From: Lysobacterales bacterium
GTDB taxonomy: Bacteria > Pseudomonadota > Gammaproteobacteria > Xanthomonadales > SZUA-36
Reading direction: 5' to 3'
Assembly (NCBI GenBank): GCA_013001885.1
Contig: JABDLD010000054.1
Span: 1-64,000, forward strand
DNA length: 64,000 bases
A program made the position numbers and the translations under genes. The notes under the pieces were generated by a model. It was not told the DNA's origin and ran no database searches. It worked only from the letters and a program-made list of their open reading frames with translations. This document shows, one piece after another, positions 1 through 8,899 of the stretch (positions within the stretch are counted from its first letter, which is position 1; each line of letters starts with the position of its first letter).

Positions 1-70
1 GCCTTTAGATCCGGTGGATAGCTTTCAGAACACGAATTAGCTGCCTACGGCGTGTATCTTTCACCCGTAA

Positions 71-508
71 TCGAGGAAACATGCTTGCCTGATTGAACAG
101 AGATGTGGTTTATTCTTCCTATTCGCGGTGCTGCATCAGCGGTACAAATGGCAATTCGAGTTGACCGGGTCCGTGTTCCTGTTCGGCGACAACGATGACT
201 TCCTGGAGGGTACTGTTCGCGAACAGGACCCCTTTTGGTTCGTTCAGGGTCACATCATTTACACATTCAAACCCGGTTTGTGGGCCGGTTTCTCCGGTGG
301 TTACGGTCACGGCAGCCAATCCACCGTTGCCGGCATTCGCCTGGCCGACGACAGCCGATTGAGGTACTTCAGGGTAAGCCTGGGTGTGCCAATCAATTCC
401 AGGCAGGGCCTGAGTTTCGGTTATGCAATTGGCCGCAGCAATACCCGCAACGACAGCGACATGAATCGCTTCGCCATGGCCTGGACTATGATGTTCGGCC
501 GGTCCTGA
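71..508 (+). pseudogene. C-terminal fragment of an outer-membrane channel protein (MetA-pathway-like)
   Basis: The readable part from a GTG at 128 gives about 126 residues that resemble the last third of the intact protein encoded at 46138-47070. Shared landmarks are a beta-strand ending in LFGDND (LFGDDKDF in the other), an acidic stretch ending EQDP, a P-G-L/F-W-A strand, and a final strand ending in an aromatic-rich tail. The frame is open only back to a stop at 68-70, and the signal peptide and first two thirds of the barrel are missing. I read this as a decayed copy of a gene of the 'MetA-pathway of phenol degradation' outer-membrane family. A short independent gene from the GTG is possible but would lack an export signal. 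Confidence 0.55.
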
Positions 509-639
509 CGCAACACCAAATTTGCGACTGGTCAGCACCACACTCCCGCATTCCTGTGCGGACTGCTAATGGGCTGATTCTTGCGTGCAATAGCATCTCT
601 GCTTACCGACCTATAGCGGAACCAGGACGATGGTGAACT

Positions 640-675
640 TGCGGGTTGAGGAGTTCCGAGTTCGGCCAGGAGCGG
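640..675 (+). repeat. fragment of family B intergenic repeat (3' end)
   Basis: The stretch gaggagttccgagttcggcc followed by aggagcgg matches the right-hand end of the family B repeats (compare 2630-2650 and 24298-24312). The left part is not recognisable. The rest of the gap 509-795 holds no gene I can support. Confidence 0.5.
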
Positions 676-762
676 ACGCTCGTACATAAGCCACGGTCAA
701 GTTCATGGAATTACCGCTAATGATGGCATTTGCTGGAAAATCTCCAGCAAGACCACCCGAGG

Positions 763-788
763 AAACAAGGGCTCTCGAAGGAGCCCTT
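763..788 (-). terminator. hairpin terminator after the DUF1254/1214 gene
   Basis: Perfect 8-bp stem (aagggctc / gagccctt, 767-774 and 781-788) with a 6-nt loop, starting 8 bp past the stop codon of the gene ending at 796. On the - strand it is followed by gttt, a weak U-run, so termination efficiency is uncertain. Confidence 0.65.
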
Positions 789-795
789 AATTTTC

Positions 796-2322
796 TTACT
801 GCTTTGAGATGTTTTCGACGTCGTTCAGCACCCAAGTCTTGAACCAATCTTTGGTTTCAGGGCGGTATAGACGGAACAGGAAGAACCAGTCGTCTGCTGC
901 AGTTTGGCTGTCAGTTGATACCCAGTTAGCTTCGTAGCCATCTGGTACTTCGTCCAGGTTGGGAGCGTAGTAAACATCAACAGAGCCATCAGCGTTCTTG
1001 ACCATCTTGTCCAGGTCTTTAGTAGAAGCGCCTACACGATCAACACCCCGGTTGAAGTTCTTGGTCTCCATGTTGTACACGATGGCAGACCAGAAGTCTT
1101 TCGCCGGTACATCAGCAGGAACATTAAGTTTGTAAGTGTCTTCACCGTTGAGCATGTTGCCATCTGAATCACGCAGACCAGTCAGGTAGAAAGTAGCCCC
1201 ACCCAGTTTGTTCGGCAGGAACGTGACGTAGAAATATGACGCTGCACGTTTGTCAACAAGGATCTCTTCATCATCTTCAAAAGGGAAACCTAACTGAGCT
1301 TGAGGGCCGAAGTTCCAGAACGACCACTCAGATAGTTTCTCACCATCCTTTACCCATAGCGGCGCGACGGTTTCTCCCTCGGTTGTGAACTTTTTCTGCA
1401 TGTAAGCGTAAGCGAGTTCCAGACCTTCAAGCGCAGCTTTCTTTTGGATTGGAGTTGGATTGAATGCTTCGCCTTTCTTGATACCAATGCTTTGCAGCAT
1501 CGAGTAAACGGCGCGATCTTTCTCTCGTACTGGGTTGTTCTGAACCACATCGTTAATGTCTTCGATGAACGTCATGTTGTAGTAAGGAAGACAATCGTAA
1601 GGCAGGTCAGTCACATCCATGTGCTCGGTAGGCTCGATATTGCCCTCAACAGCTTCTTCCAGAGAGTAAACCTTTATGCTTTTAGCGTGTTCACCGGCTT
1701 CAGCATGAGTGGCGCCGTTCAGCAGTGTTGGACGGAATGAGTAAGAAACGTCATGAGTGTCTAAGTTAGGTACGATTATGTAATCTTGTGCTTCCAGCTC
1801 CGCTGCTGTACCGAACTCGTTGCTGTATTCAGGCGGAAGGAAAAGGTATTTACCTCCTTTACCTTCATCAGCGCCTTTAGAGCCAACATCGATCATGGGT
1901 ACGTGCCATGCCGAGATGAATGAACCGAAGTAGTCCAGCTTGTCAGTCATGGCTGGCACTTCGACAATCATGGCGCCGTTCCTGGTAGAGATTGAACCCC
2001 AGGCATACGCTGTCGTGTCGTTAGCGGTCAGGAAGCCTTTCTCTGAACCGAATGGTCTGGTTACAAAGTTGACCGTATCGTAATCACCACCAGCTCGCTT
2101 GGTAGCCTTGATGAAGTCTACCTGAGCAACAGCAGGCATGTAGTGGATAGCTGCCTGAGTAGCACGTTGCACCATAACGTCATACTCGATATTGGTGTGC
2201 TGTTGAGAACGAGCCAGGATGTCTCCTGTATCGTTAAAGTTTGGGCCAGTTGGCGTTACAGCCAAAGAAGCACCAGACACAAGAGAAGAAGCGATAGCAG
2301 TTAAAGCAAGCAACTTTTTCAT
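796..2322 (-). CDS. exported DUF1254/DUF1214 domain protein
   Basis: A 508-residue protein with a clear Sec signal peptide (MKKLLALTAIASSLVSGASLA) and then the DUF1254-DUF1214 architecture. The N-terminal half has the aromatic-rich segment around residues 75-140 (ending SAWHVPMIDVG). The C-terminal half ends in the family-typical FRLYRPETKDWFKTW. Proteins of this pair are common in proteobacteria and are predicted to be periplasmic; no reaction is established for them. The start is the only one that gives an intact signal peptide. The ribosome-binding site is weak. The gene stands alone, with a hairpin terminator 8 bp after the stop and a repeat-rich gap upstream, so it is probably its own transcription unit. 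Confidence 0.85.
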   Translation of the reverse strand: MKKLLALTAIASSLVSGASLAVTPTGPNFNDTGDILARSQQHTNIEYDVMVQRATQAAIHYMPAVAQVDFIKATKRAGGDYDTVNFVTRPFGSEKGFLTANDTTAYAWGSISTRNGAMIVEVPAMTDKLDYFGSFISAWHVPMIDVGSKGADEGKGGKYLFLPPEYSNEFGTAAELEAQDYIIVPNLDTHDVSYSFRPTLLNGATHAEAGEHAKSIKVYSLEEAVEGNIEPTEHMDVTDLPYDCLPYYNMTFIEDINDVVQNNPVREKDRAVYSMLQSIGIKKGEAFNPTPIQKKAALEGLELAYAYMQKKFTTEGETVAPLWVKDGEKLSEWSFWNFGPQAQLGFPFEDDEEILVDKRAASYFYVTFLPNKLGGATFYLTGLRDSDGNMLNGEDTYKLNVPADVPAKDFWSAIVYNMETKNFNRGVDRVGASTKDLDKMVKNADGSVDVYYAPNLDEVPDGYEANWVSTDSQTAADDWFFLFRLYRPETKDWFKTWVLNDVENISKQ

Positions 2323-2521
2323 GGAATCTATCCCATTAGCAAATTAATAGGGTGGTAAAAACGGGCCTCGTAGTCTCCACTACCTTATGGTGACTATCAA
2401 TATTGAGTGATCGCTGGTACCAATTGCCGATTTCAGTACGACATCGAGAGCGGCAGTATACGTAACTTAATTTTGGATACCAAACTGAGGCCGGGCAGAG
2501 ATTAGAGCCTGACAGTCGCCA

Positions 2522-2652
2522 AGTTCCGCTCTGGGTCGGAAGCGGCTATTCCCATGCTGTGAAAGGTTACCTCTGCTTCCGAGCGTAAAGCAGAACTTGC
2601 CCGGGCCAGAAAATCAAGAAGGTTTAGTTCTCAGTTCGGCCAGGAGCAGAAT
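2522..2652 (+). repeat. family B intergenic repeat
   Basis: Starts with the stem-loop ttccgctctgggtcggaagc, where ccgct pairs with agcgg around a ctgggtcgga loop. It ends with tttagttctcagttcggcc and aggagc. The same ends recur at 20532, 24186, 30407 and 35041. The rest of 2323-2716 has no convincing gene. Confidence 0.75.
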
Positions 2653-2716
2653 TCGCTTCTTCAGAAGGGGTGTTCTGTGGCCTGGCTCTTGATGAAGAAA
2701 GTTATGATTCGCGCAA

Positions 2717-3253
2717 CTAGCCTCTTCCACCCGGTATCTCTAAACGAGCCTTCCCGGCTGCCGTAATCGCCGCCACGAACTCGGGACGAAATATCCCCTG
2801 ATCAATTTCTGACTTCCACCATGCCTTGGGAATAGGCAGCTCAATTAATCCACAGGCCCAGGAGCGTCTCGCCTCCCATTGTGCGGTCTCAAGAAAACCA
2901 TGCTGATAAAGATAATATTCCCCTTCGATCTTCTGGAAAACGGCACGATGAGTAAACGCAAGAAGAAGGTGATCCGAGGGTGACAGGTCGTCCGGCGACG
3001 CCTTTGGGTCATAGGTTTTGGCAATGACTTTGGCCAACCGCAGTTCACCGCCCTGTTGATATACGGCGTCCCCGAGTATCGACTGAAACAGTACCTCGTT
3101 CAGTTCGGACATATGCAGGGACGCATCGAAGCCAGCCGAGGCTTTGAGTGCATTGGTATTGGAGCGTACTTCAGTAGCCAAATAGACGAGTGAGATAATG
3201 ACGGCTATCGCACCTATTACCTCTGCTACTGACGCTGCAGCATTCCAGTCCAT
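2717..3253 (-). CDS. membrane-anchored protein of unknown function
   Basis: 178 residues. The start MDWNAAASVAEVIGAIAVII is chosen because it begins a single N-terminal membrane helix (about residues 5-27, ending in LVYLATEVR). This pattern is typical of a widespread family of small anchored proteins that begin 'MDW/MNW...AEVIGAIAV..SLVYLA.QVR.NT'. The longer open frame to 3421 runs into repeat-like DNA and has no better start. The body (30-178) is predicted soluble and helical. No catalytic motif is visible and no function is known to me. The neighbour at 3487-4011 has the same layout of one anchor helix followed by LQLRQ, so the two may be distant relatives. Confidence 0.7.
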   Translation of the reverse strand: MDWNAAASVAEVIGAIAVIISLVYLATEVRSNTNALKASAGFDASLHMSELNEVLFQSILGDAVYQQGGELRLAKVIAKTYDPKASPDDLSPSDHLLLAFTHRAVFQKIEGEYYLYQHGFLETAQWEARRSWACGLIELPIPKAWWKSEIDQGIFRPEFVAAITAAGKARLEIPGGRG

Positions 3254-3486
3254 ATCCACCAATTCTCCAGGGAGGGCAAACGAAAAGTATAAACCACGTC
3301 TTTGGGAATGTACCGTGAAGTAAGGCCTTTCAGAAATGGCGCGCTTATCCGCAAGGGGCCGTAAGCAGCTTTTCAAGGACTGCGGGGGATGATTTCCGCT
3401 TTCGAGCGAGAAGCACCACAAAAATCAACATCGAGTCCGACTTCAGTCTGTTAGGCTTTCGCCAAGAAGTGGATTATTGCCCGGTG

Positions 3487-4011
3487 CTATTTTGTTTCCT
3501 GATCAAGCTTTTCCAATGCCTCAGTCACCCATTCCACATAGGGGATGCCGATACTGGATATTTCTTCCCAGTTGTCAGGGGAGTTAATTTTCCGTAACTC
3601 GGCTAGCCGATTTTCCCTGGTTTCCCAAACCCGACGGGCACCGGGATTTCGATGCAGAAAAATTGCCAAATCACCCGTCACGATGCGTGCATCGGCATGA
3701 TCACCTAACTGAAAATAATTTGAGGCTGAATGAAAGGTTATGTCATTAACGTTTATCAGCAGGTTTTCGAAGATAACAACATCGTCATCGCTCAGTTTCT
3801 CTCCAGCTAATCCTTTAACCCAAACGCTCACATGGTCATTGATCTGGCCGTGCGCCGCAATTCTGCTCTCCAGCTCTTTTAAGCCAATTTCGTTTGTAGC
3901 AATCACTTGAGATTGCCTCAACTGTAAACCGACGAAAACCAGTGACAGGACAATCAACATTATGCCGGTTGAATCTACAATGACCTTCCACTTTATTTTC
4001 GAATTGACCAC
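3487..4011 (-). CDS. membrane-anchored protein of unknown function
   Basis: 174 residues with one N-terminal membrane helix at about 13-30 (GIMLIVLSLVFVGLQLRQSQ), then a soluble helical domain with no cysteines and no recognisable motif. The arrangement (anchor, then a QLRQSQ stretch, then about 140 residues) mirrors the protein at 2717-3253. Both lie on the same strand, 233 bp apart, and are probably expressed separately. The stop lies in an unremarkable A/T-rich gap. I do not recognise a function. The ATG at 4011 is preceded on its strand by aaaggaaagacgg, a plausible ribosome-binding site. Confidence 0.65.
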   Translation of the reverse strand: MVNSKIKWKVIVDSTGIMLIVLSLVFVGLQLRQSQVIATNEIGLKELESRIAAHGQINDHVSVWVKGLAGEKLSDDDVVIFENLLINVNDITFHSASNYFQLGDHADARIVTGDLAIFLHRNPGARRVWETRENRLAELRKINSPDNWEEISSIGIPYVEWVTEALEKLDQETK

Positions 4012-4064
4012 CGTCTTTCCTTTCTATTCAAAATTGAATTGAGCATACGCAGTATTTGCCTCTG

Positions 4065-4092
4065 AGTCTGCTCTGGGTCGTGAGCAGATATT
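4065..4092 (+). repeat. isolated core stem-loop of the intergenic repeats
   Basis: tctgctctgggtcgtgagcaga forms a perfect TCTGCT/AGCAGA-type stem around a ctgggtcgtg loop. This is the same core seen in the longer family B copies. It lies between the stop codon of the SulP gene and the next gene. Confidence 0.45.
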
Positions 4093-4139
4093 TGTGGTTA
4101 GACGCAGATTGGTTCCGCATTCGGGCAGAATGCGGATTT

Positions 4140-6329
4140 TCAATCGCGACCGCTGGCGACCAGTTGCCATGCATGCCGAAAAACATCAGGCGGATTTCGG
4201 TGGAAATTTTCTTTGCCGATGTCGTCAAACATGTGTGAACGTTTAAAAACTTCCATGATGGGAGCCCTGAGGCGGGTAAACAGCACATCGATACCCGATT
4301 CAGTCAGGCGCCTGTAATAATCGCGCAGCATTTCATTACCCGATGCATCCACTTCCCTGATTGAAACACCGTCGATGATCAGGACTTTGAGGTTGGGTGT
4401 GGACGCCAGCATTTTCTGCAGTTGCTCTTCGAAAAATGCGACATTGGCGAAAACCAGTGAGCCTTCGAATCGCATTCTCACTATGTTGCCTTCCTCCAGG
4501 AGGCCGGAATCTGCGGCCTCATCAGGAAACATTCGTTCGTCGTGGCTTGGAAATACGACACGCGGCTTCATCATTCGAAACAGCAAAAGCGCAAGCGAGA
4601 GCAGCATGCCGACGAGAATGCCCATCTCCAGTTCCGGCGCGAGCGCCAGTGTCAGGATGAACGTCACCATGCAGACGACACCATCATGCCGATTCGCCTG
4701 CCAGATGTGGACCATCGGTTTGATTTTGATCAACCCCGCAACCGCGATGATGATGACCGCAGCCAGCGTCGCCTGGGGCAGGTAATAGAGCAGCGGCGTT
4801 AGAAGAAGCAGGGTAACGGCCACGGCCAGCACGGTCACGACAGAGGAAAAGCCGGTGACGGCGCCGGCGTTGAAATTTACTGCCGAGCGGGAGAACGACC
4901 CTGAAACAGGGTAAGCCTGAAAGAGGGAGCCCACGATATTGCTCATTCCCTGGCCTAATAACTCACGATCGACATTCAGGTCCTGCCGTGTTCTGGCGGC
5001 TATCGCCTTGGCGATAGAGATCGCTTCCATGAATCCGATCAATGAAATGGCGATTGTCGCACCGATCAAATGTGTTATCGCGGAAAATTCAAATTTTGGC
5101 ATCTGGAAACCGGGCAACCCCCTCGGAATTTTGCCGATGACCTGCCCACCTGCCCGGAGTTCGACCACATCGCTTTTATAGCCTTCTATGTGCCAATCCT
5201 GGAAGTAGATCTTGCTTTTTTCGCTGGCGGTTTCGCCCAACTCTTCCCGGGTGTAAAACTTAATGCCATCGGCCAACTGAACTGAATACAGGGATGTTGC
5301 GTACAGTGTCTTGTGGTGCGACTGGCCCTCTTTCTGAAGTTGCTCGAGTCGGAACGCGATCTGTTCCAGTTGCTGTCTGCTGGCCAGCATTACTTCGTCG
5401 TCCGCCTCCGCGCCCGTTTCCAACTCTGCGTATTGCTGCTGTGCAGCCAGGTATTTTTCATTCAGGTTGGCGCCGTGTTTCGCCTGGATCGCATCGTAAA
5501 CAAGCGCAATTCTGATTTCCTGGTTGTTGATCTGTTCCAGCTTGACGGAGGTATGCTGCGCAAAGCCAAACAACCATGCGAGTATGGTGGTTACGACCAC
5601 CGTGATCAGCACGGCGGGCAGGGTCCGTTTGAAGTGCCTGATGCCATACATGATGCCGAAGGCGACCAGCGCCATGCCCAGCGTTGGCCAATGGGTGTTT
5701 TCCATTGCTGCGCTGATGGTATTGATCACGTACTCGTAGTGGTGCTCTCCCTTTTCCGCATTGACTCCAAACAGCTTTCCCAGCTGGGAAGTTGCGATGA
5801 TGATCGCCGCGGCGTTGACGAAACCGACCACGACAGGATGTGAAAGGAAGTTCAGCAAAACCCCGAGCCGGAACATGCCCAGGAGGAGTTGAAACAGCCC
5901 AACCATGAAGGCCAGCAAAATGGCGTAGCCTATGAATGCTTCTCCTCCGGCGGTTGCCAGGGGTTCAAGCGCTGCGGCCGTCATTAAAGAGACCATGGCC
6001 ACCGGTCCCGTCGAAAGATGTCGGGAAGAGCCAAAGAAAGCCGCGATTATCGGCGGCAGGAGGGAAGCGTAAAGTCCGTAGTGGGGCGGTAACCCTGCCA
6101 GTTGGGCATAAGCCATAGACTGCGGAATCAAGACCAGGGCGACCGTGAGGCCGGCAATAAAATCCCTTCGCAGGACATCCTTGCTTTTCAGTTCCGACAG
6201 CCATACCGGGATTTCGAACGGATTTTTAATCTGCCCGAGCGTGTTTTTTGCCACGCGGATGACCGTTTCTGGTTGTTTAACGAAGTTGATAATTTTTACC
6301 TGCGTGCCCAGCACCAGTCCCGTGTGCAA
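4140..6329 (-). CDS. SulP-family anion transporter with STAS domain and an unusual periplasmic-type insert
   Basis: 729 residues. The SLC26/SulP membrane domain starts near residue 55 (FIAGLTVALVLIPQSMAYAQLAGL, the family signature) and runs to about 585. It includes the STGP and SRSAVN segments. A C-terminal STAS domain covers about 613-715 (VLIIDGVSIREVDASG). Such proteins carry sulfate, bicarbonate or other anions across the inner membrane; the substrate cannot be told here. Residues about 262-400 form a charged, coiled-coil-rich insert between a membrane helix and the conserved IPRGLPGF segment. SulP proteins usually have only a short loop there. The start is uncertain: the frame opens at a TTG (6329), with a GTG at 6314 as the alternative. 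Confidence 0.85.
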   Translation of the reverse strand: MHTGLVLGTQVKIINFVKQPETVIRVAKNTLGQIKNPFEIPVWLSELKSKDVLRRDFIAGLTVALVLIPQSMAYAQLAGLPPHYGLYASLLPPIIAAFFGSSRHLSTGPVAMVSLMTAAALEPLATAGGEAFIGYAILLAFMVGLFQLLLGMFRLGVLLNFLSHPVVVGFVNAAAIIIATSQLGKLFGVNAEKGEHHYEYVINTISAAMENTHWPTLGMALVAFGIMYGIRHFKRTLPAVLITVVVTTILAWLFGFAQHTSVKLEQINNQEIRIALVYDAIQAKHGANLNEKYLAAQQQYAELETGAEADDEVMLASRQQLEQIAFRLEQLQKEGQSHHKTLYATSLYSVQLADGIKFYTREELGETASEKSKIYFQDWHIEGYKSDVVELRAGGQVIGKIPRGLPGFQMPKFEFSAITHLIGATIAISLIGFMEAISIAKAIAARTRQDLNVDRELLGQGMSNIVGSLFQAYPVSGSFSRSAVNFNAGAVTGFSSVVTVLAVAVTLLLLTPLLYYLPQATLAAVIIIAVAGLIKIKPMVHIWQANRHDGVVCMVTFILTLALAPELEMGILVGMLLSLALLLFRMMKPRVVFPSHDERMFPDEAADSGLLEEGNIVRMRFEGSLVFANVAFFEEQLQKMLASTPNLKVLIIDGVSIREVDASGNEMLRDYYRRLTESGIDVLFTRLRAPIMEVFKRSHMFDDIGKENFHRNPPDVFRHAWQLVASGRD

Positions 6330-6627
6330 TCGTACTTTTCATTCCAGCTCGCTCTTTAGCACGTATTTTGAAGACAGAAGATACACAGTGATCCTGGCGG
6401 ACACCAGTACATCAAGGCAAAAAACTTGACGTAAGTCGCACCGATTTTCTCGCTTTTGGCCCAAAAGCAGAAGTTAACCCGCATAACGTGGCAATGGCCG
6501 CTAACGGCTTGCAGCGACCGAAGCATGAGGGGATTTTGGGAGGAAAATCAACAAAATCCTATTCCCGGATACCAGGATCATTCTAATTGGGTCGGTGTAT
6601 TATCTGGTGGATGTTACACAACTGTGG

Positions 6628-6677
6628 TCCCGGTGTTTCCTTCGGCATCTTTGGTCATGCCGAAGGAAACATCGGGA
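6628..6677. other. long, nearly perfect 21-bp hairpin
   Basis: Arms 6628-6648 and 6657-6677 pair over 21 bp with a single G-T pair, around an 8-nt loop (ctttggtc). Neither flank has a T-run, so it is not a standard terminator. It sits 72 bp past the stop of the TPR gene and about 300 bp before the SulP start, both on the - strand. It may be a processing or stability element, or a remnant of a mobile palindrome. The rest of 6330-6749 holds no gene I trust. Confidence 0.6.
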
Positions 6678-6749
6678 ACAAATCGAGGCCCTCATAACGC
6701 TGGGCATTCTCAAGAGCATACGTGGGCACTCAAATGTTGAACCAGGGGA

Positions 6750-8528
6750 TCACTCTACTAATCCCCATGCACGATCGATGTGGCGCAGCATTCGATCGTA
6801 ACGTGCGTCCACGCGCAGTGAGGCAGTTTCAGCCGGGAATAAAAATCGCGCTGCCAAAATTGGCCAATCAGCGTTGATCGACCAGTCTTGTATCGACTCT
6901 ATTTCCAAAAAAGCGGCCTCTTTCTCACCAAGACTCGCCAGAACTATTGCAACAAGAAACGGATGAGCGTGGATCTGACGCAATCTTCCAATTATCGATC
7001 TCGCGGCCTGATCATCACCCATTGCGGCATAAGACATAGCCACTGTCGTCAAAGGCCCCTCGCCTGCCCAAGGAATTTTCAGATCCTGCAATACTTTGGC
7101 GGCCTCATCGTATCGCCCCATGTGGTGCAACGCGACGCCCTCGTAAAAACGTAGCGTCGGCCAGGCCTGCATCGCGTCACTTTTAGATCTCAACGCATCC
7201 AATGCTGTTGAATAGTCTCCGTTCATCACGCGAGTCATGGCGAAGTTCGCCATCGGTTCGATGGCGAGTGGACTCAACATGATGGCCTGTTCCGCTGATT
7301 GAGAAGCCAGTTCAAGTCGACCCAGAATTTGAGCCACCCAGCTGATCTTGCTGAATGCCTCGGCGTAGCTGGGCCGAAGTTTGATTGCACGATTCAGAAG
7401 ACTTAGTGACCGAATGCCGTCTTGAGAAATGTGATGAATAATACCCAGTGATACGTGCGCTTCCGGATTTTCGGGATCAAGCTGCAGGGCTCGCTCAGCG
7501 GAGTTACGTGCACGTATGGTCGTTCCCTCGGGCATTGGAAAACCATAGTCAACCAATTCATAAAGGGTGTCGGCAACACCAACCCATGCAAGCGTGAAAT
7601 AAGGATCCAGGTCTGTGGCCTCCTCAAAGAGGGTGAGTGCACGTCTCATTTGAGGCTCTTCCCGCTGCTCAAGTAGTGTTTGAGCCTTGATGAACAATCG
7701 ATAGGCTTCGAGATTTTCAGTCGGCGCGACACTCACACTGCGCTCTTCCTCGGGTGCCAGCCGGATCTCCAGAGCGTCTGCTATGCGGTGGGTGATTTTC
7801 GACTGGACGGCGAACAAGTCAGCAGCCGAGAGTGTGAAAAGAAATGAATCTCCCCAAGACTGTGCACCGTTAACCGGGTCTACCAAGCGTACCTGAACGC
7901 GCGCCTTGTCCCCAATCTGCTGGACATCTCCCTCCAGAATCCAGCGAACACCCAGTTCCTGTGCAATGTCTGAAACGGTTTTGTCCGATCCCCGGTAAGG
8001 CTCTACAGAACTGCGCGCAATAACCGTGAGGCCATGGATATTCGAGAGCCGTGTCAACAGATCATCATGAACTCCGTCGGCAAACGAGAGTTCTCTCAAT
8101 TCGCCCACTTCTGTGAATGGCAATACGGCCAAGGAATGGCTTGGCTCCGGTTGCGGGGCATTGCGGCCGGTGAGGAACCATGCACCCCAGATCGCCGCCA
8201 AAACAACCACCGTCACGAGCAGAAACTCTAACTTCGCCGGTAAGCCAGGCTTGCTGGTGGCCAATGAAGCGTCCGAATCTGTCCGGGTGATTCGCAGACC
8301 TTCCGGCGTCAGCTCGAAGACCCATGCGAGTACAGCAGCGACTGGAAAACCTACCAGGACTGCAATGACTACCCATCGGTAGGCAATACCTGACGTGTCG
8401 AATGCGGGGAGAACAAGATCGGCAATTTGAACCACGACGAAAGCGACTGCAGCGTAGGTTGCCGCTACGCGATAAACCTTGCGTCGCTTTAATTCTTCGA
8501 TTAATCCTTTGGAATCTGGTTCCGACAT
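6750..8528 (-). CDS. TolB-like/TPR membrane protein (paralogue 1)
   Basis: 592 residues. Order: a short cytoplasmic start (LIEELKRRKVYRVAATYA), two membrane helices (about 22-42 and 50-70) ending in the family motif FELTPEGL, a third helix (about 98-118), a TolB-N-terminal-like domain of the COG5616 type (about 128-255, with SLAVLPF, ADGVHDDLL and ILEGDVQ), then tetratricopeptide repeats from about 270 to the end. Related proteins are encoded at 24343, 38153 and 41146. The family is abundant in some gammaproteobacteria and its role is unknown. The TPR part suggests protein-protein contacts, and the membrane part places it in the inner membrane. It stands alone, with no partner gene nearby. 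Confidence 0.8.
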   Translation of the reverse strand: MSEPDSKGLIEELKRRKVYRVAATYAAVAFVVVQIADLVLPAFDTSGIAYRWVVIAVLVGFPVAAVLAWVFELTPEGLRITRTDSDASLATSKPGLPAKLEFLLVTVVVLAAIWGAWFLTGRNAPQPEPSHSLAVLPFTEVGELRELSFADGVHDDLLTRLSNIHGLTVIARSSVEPYRGSDKTVSDIAQELGVRWILEGDVQQIGDKARVQVRLVDPVNGAQSWGDSFLFTLSAADLFAVQSKITHRIADALEIRLAPEEERSVSVAPTENLEAYRLFIKAQTLLEQREEPQMRRALTLFEEATDLDPYFTLAWVGVADTLYELVDYGFPMPEGTTIRARNSAERALQLDPENPEAHVSLGIIHHISQDGIRSLSLLNRAIKLRPSYAEAFSKISWVAQILGRLELASQSAEQAIMLSPLAIEPMANFAMTRVMNGDYSTALDALRSKSDAMQAWPTLRFYEGVALHHMGRYDEAAKVLQDLKIPWAGEGPLTTVAMSYAAMGDDQAARSIIGRLRQIHAHPFLVAIVLASLGEKEAAFLEIESIQDWSINADWPILAARFLFPAETASLRVDARYDRMLRHIDRAWGLVE

Positions 8529-8785
8529 AAGTATCTAATGAGCAATCTCCGAGCCAAATTCTACACGACGCCAGTTGTCAGGAGACCAGCAAGCGCAACA
8601 GAGGTCCATAAAATTACCGAGTAAGGTTTTACCCAGAGTGCGAGACTCCCCCTACTACAGACCCCTTACAACATATGCAGGACAAAAAAAGGCCAGCCCA
8701 ACAAACCTATCTTTGGCTGACCATCCACCATTAATCACACTACTATTAAGCAATTGCCGCAAACATCTAAAAGCGCTACTACCCT

Positions 8786-8830
8786 GCCTGTGGCCGCTAT
8801 TAGCTGCTAACGACCCAAAGCTGCAGTTTG
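8786..8830 (-). repeat. family B core repeat, reverse orientation
   Basis: Read on the - strand this gives ctgcagctttgggtcgttag then cagctaatagcggcca. That is close to the left half of the copies at 30407 and 35142, which read gggtcgttagccgctattag. It is the clearest reverse-oriented copy in the window. The rest of the 8529-8899 gap holds no supported gene. Confidence 0.5.
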
Positions 8831-8899
8831 GTGAAACTAGGCTAGACTGTGGGTCGGTGACCCAATGCATGTATCAAAAATGTTCCACCAGGAGCGGGC

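Noticed and set aside
119-541. 140-residue - strand frame at the left edge
   Set aside because: It is antisense to the channel-protein fragment, whose residues match the intact relative at 46138.
6456-6740. 94-residue + strand frame
   Set aside because: It covers the 21-bp hairpin and repeat-like DNA, has no domain, and its composition is not protein-like.
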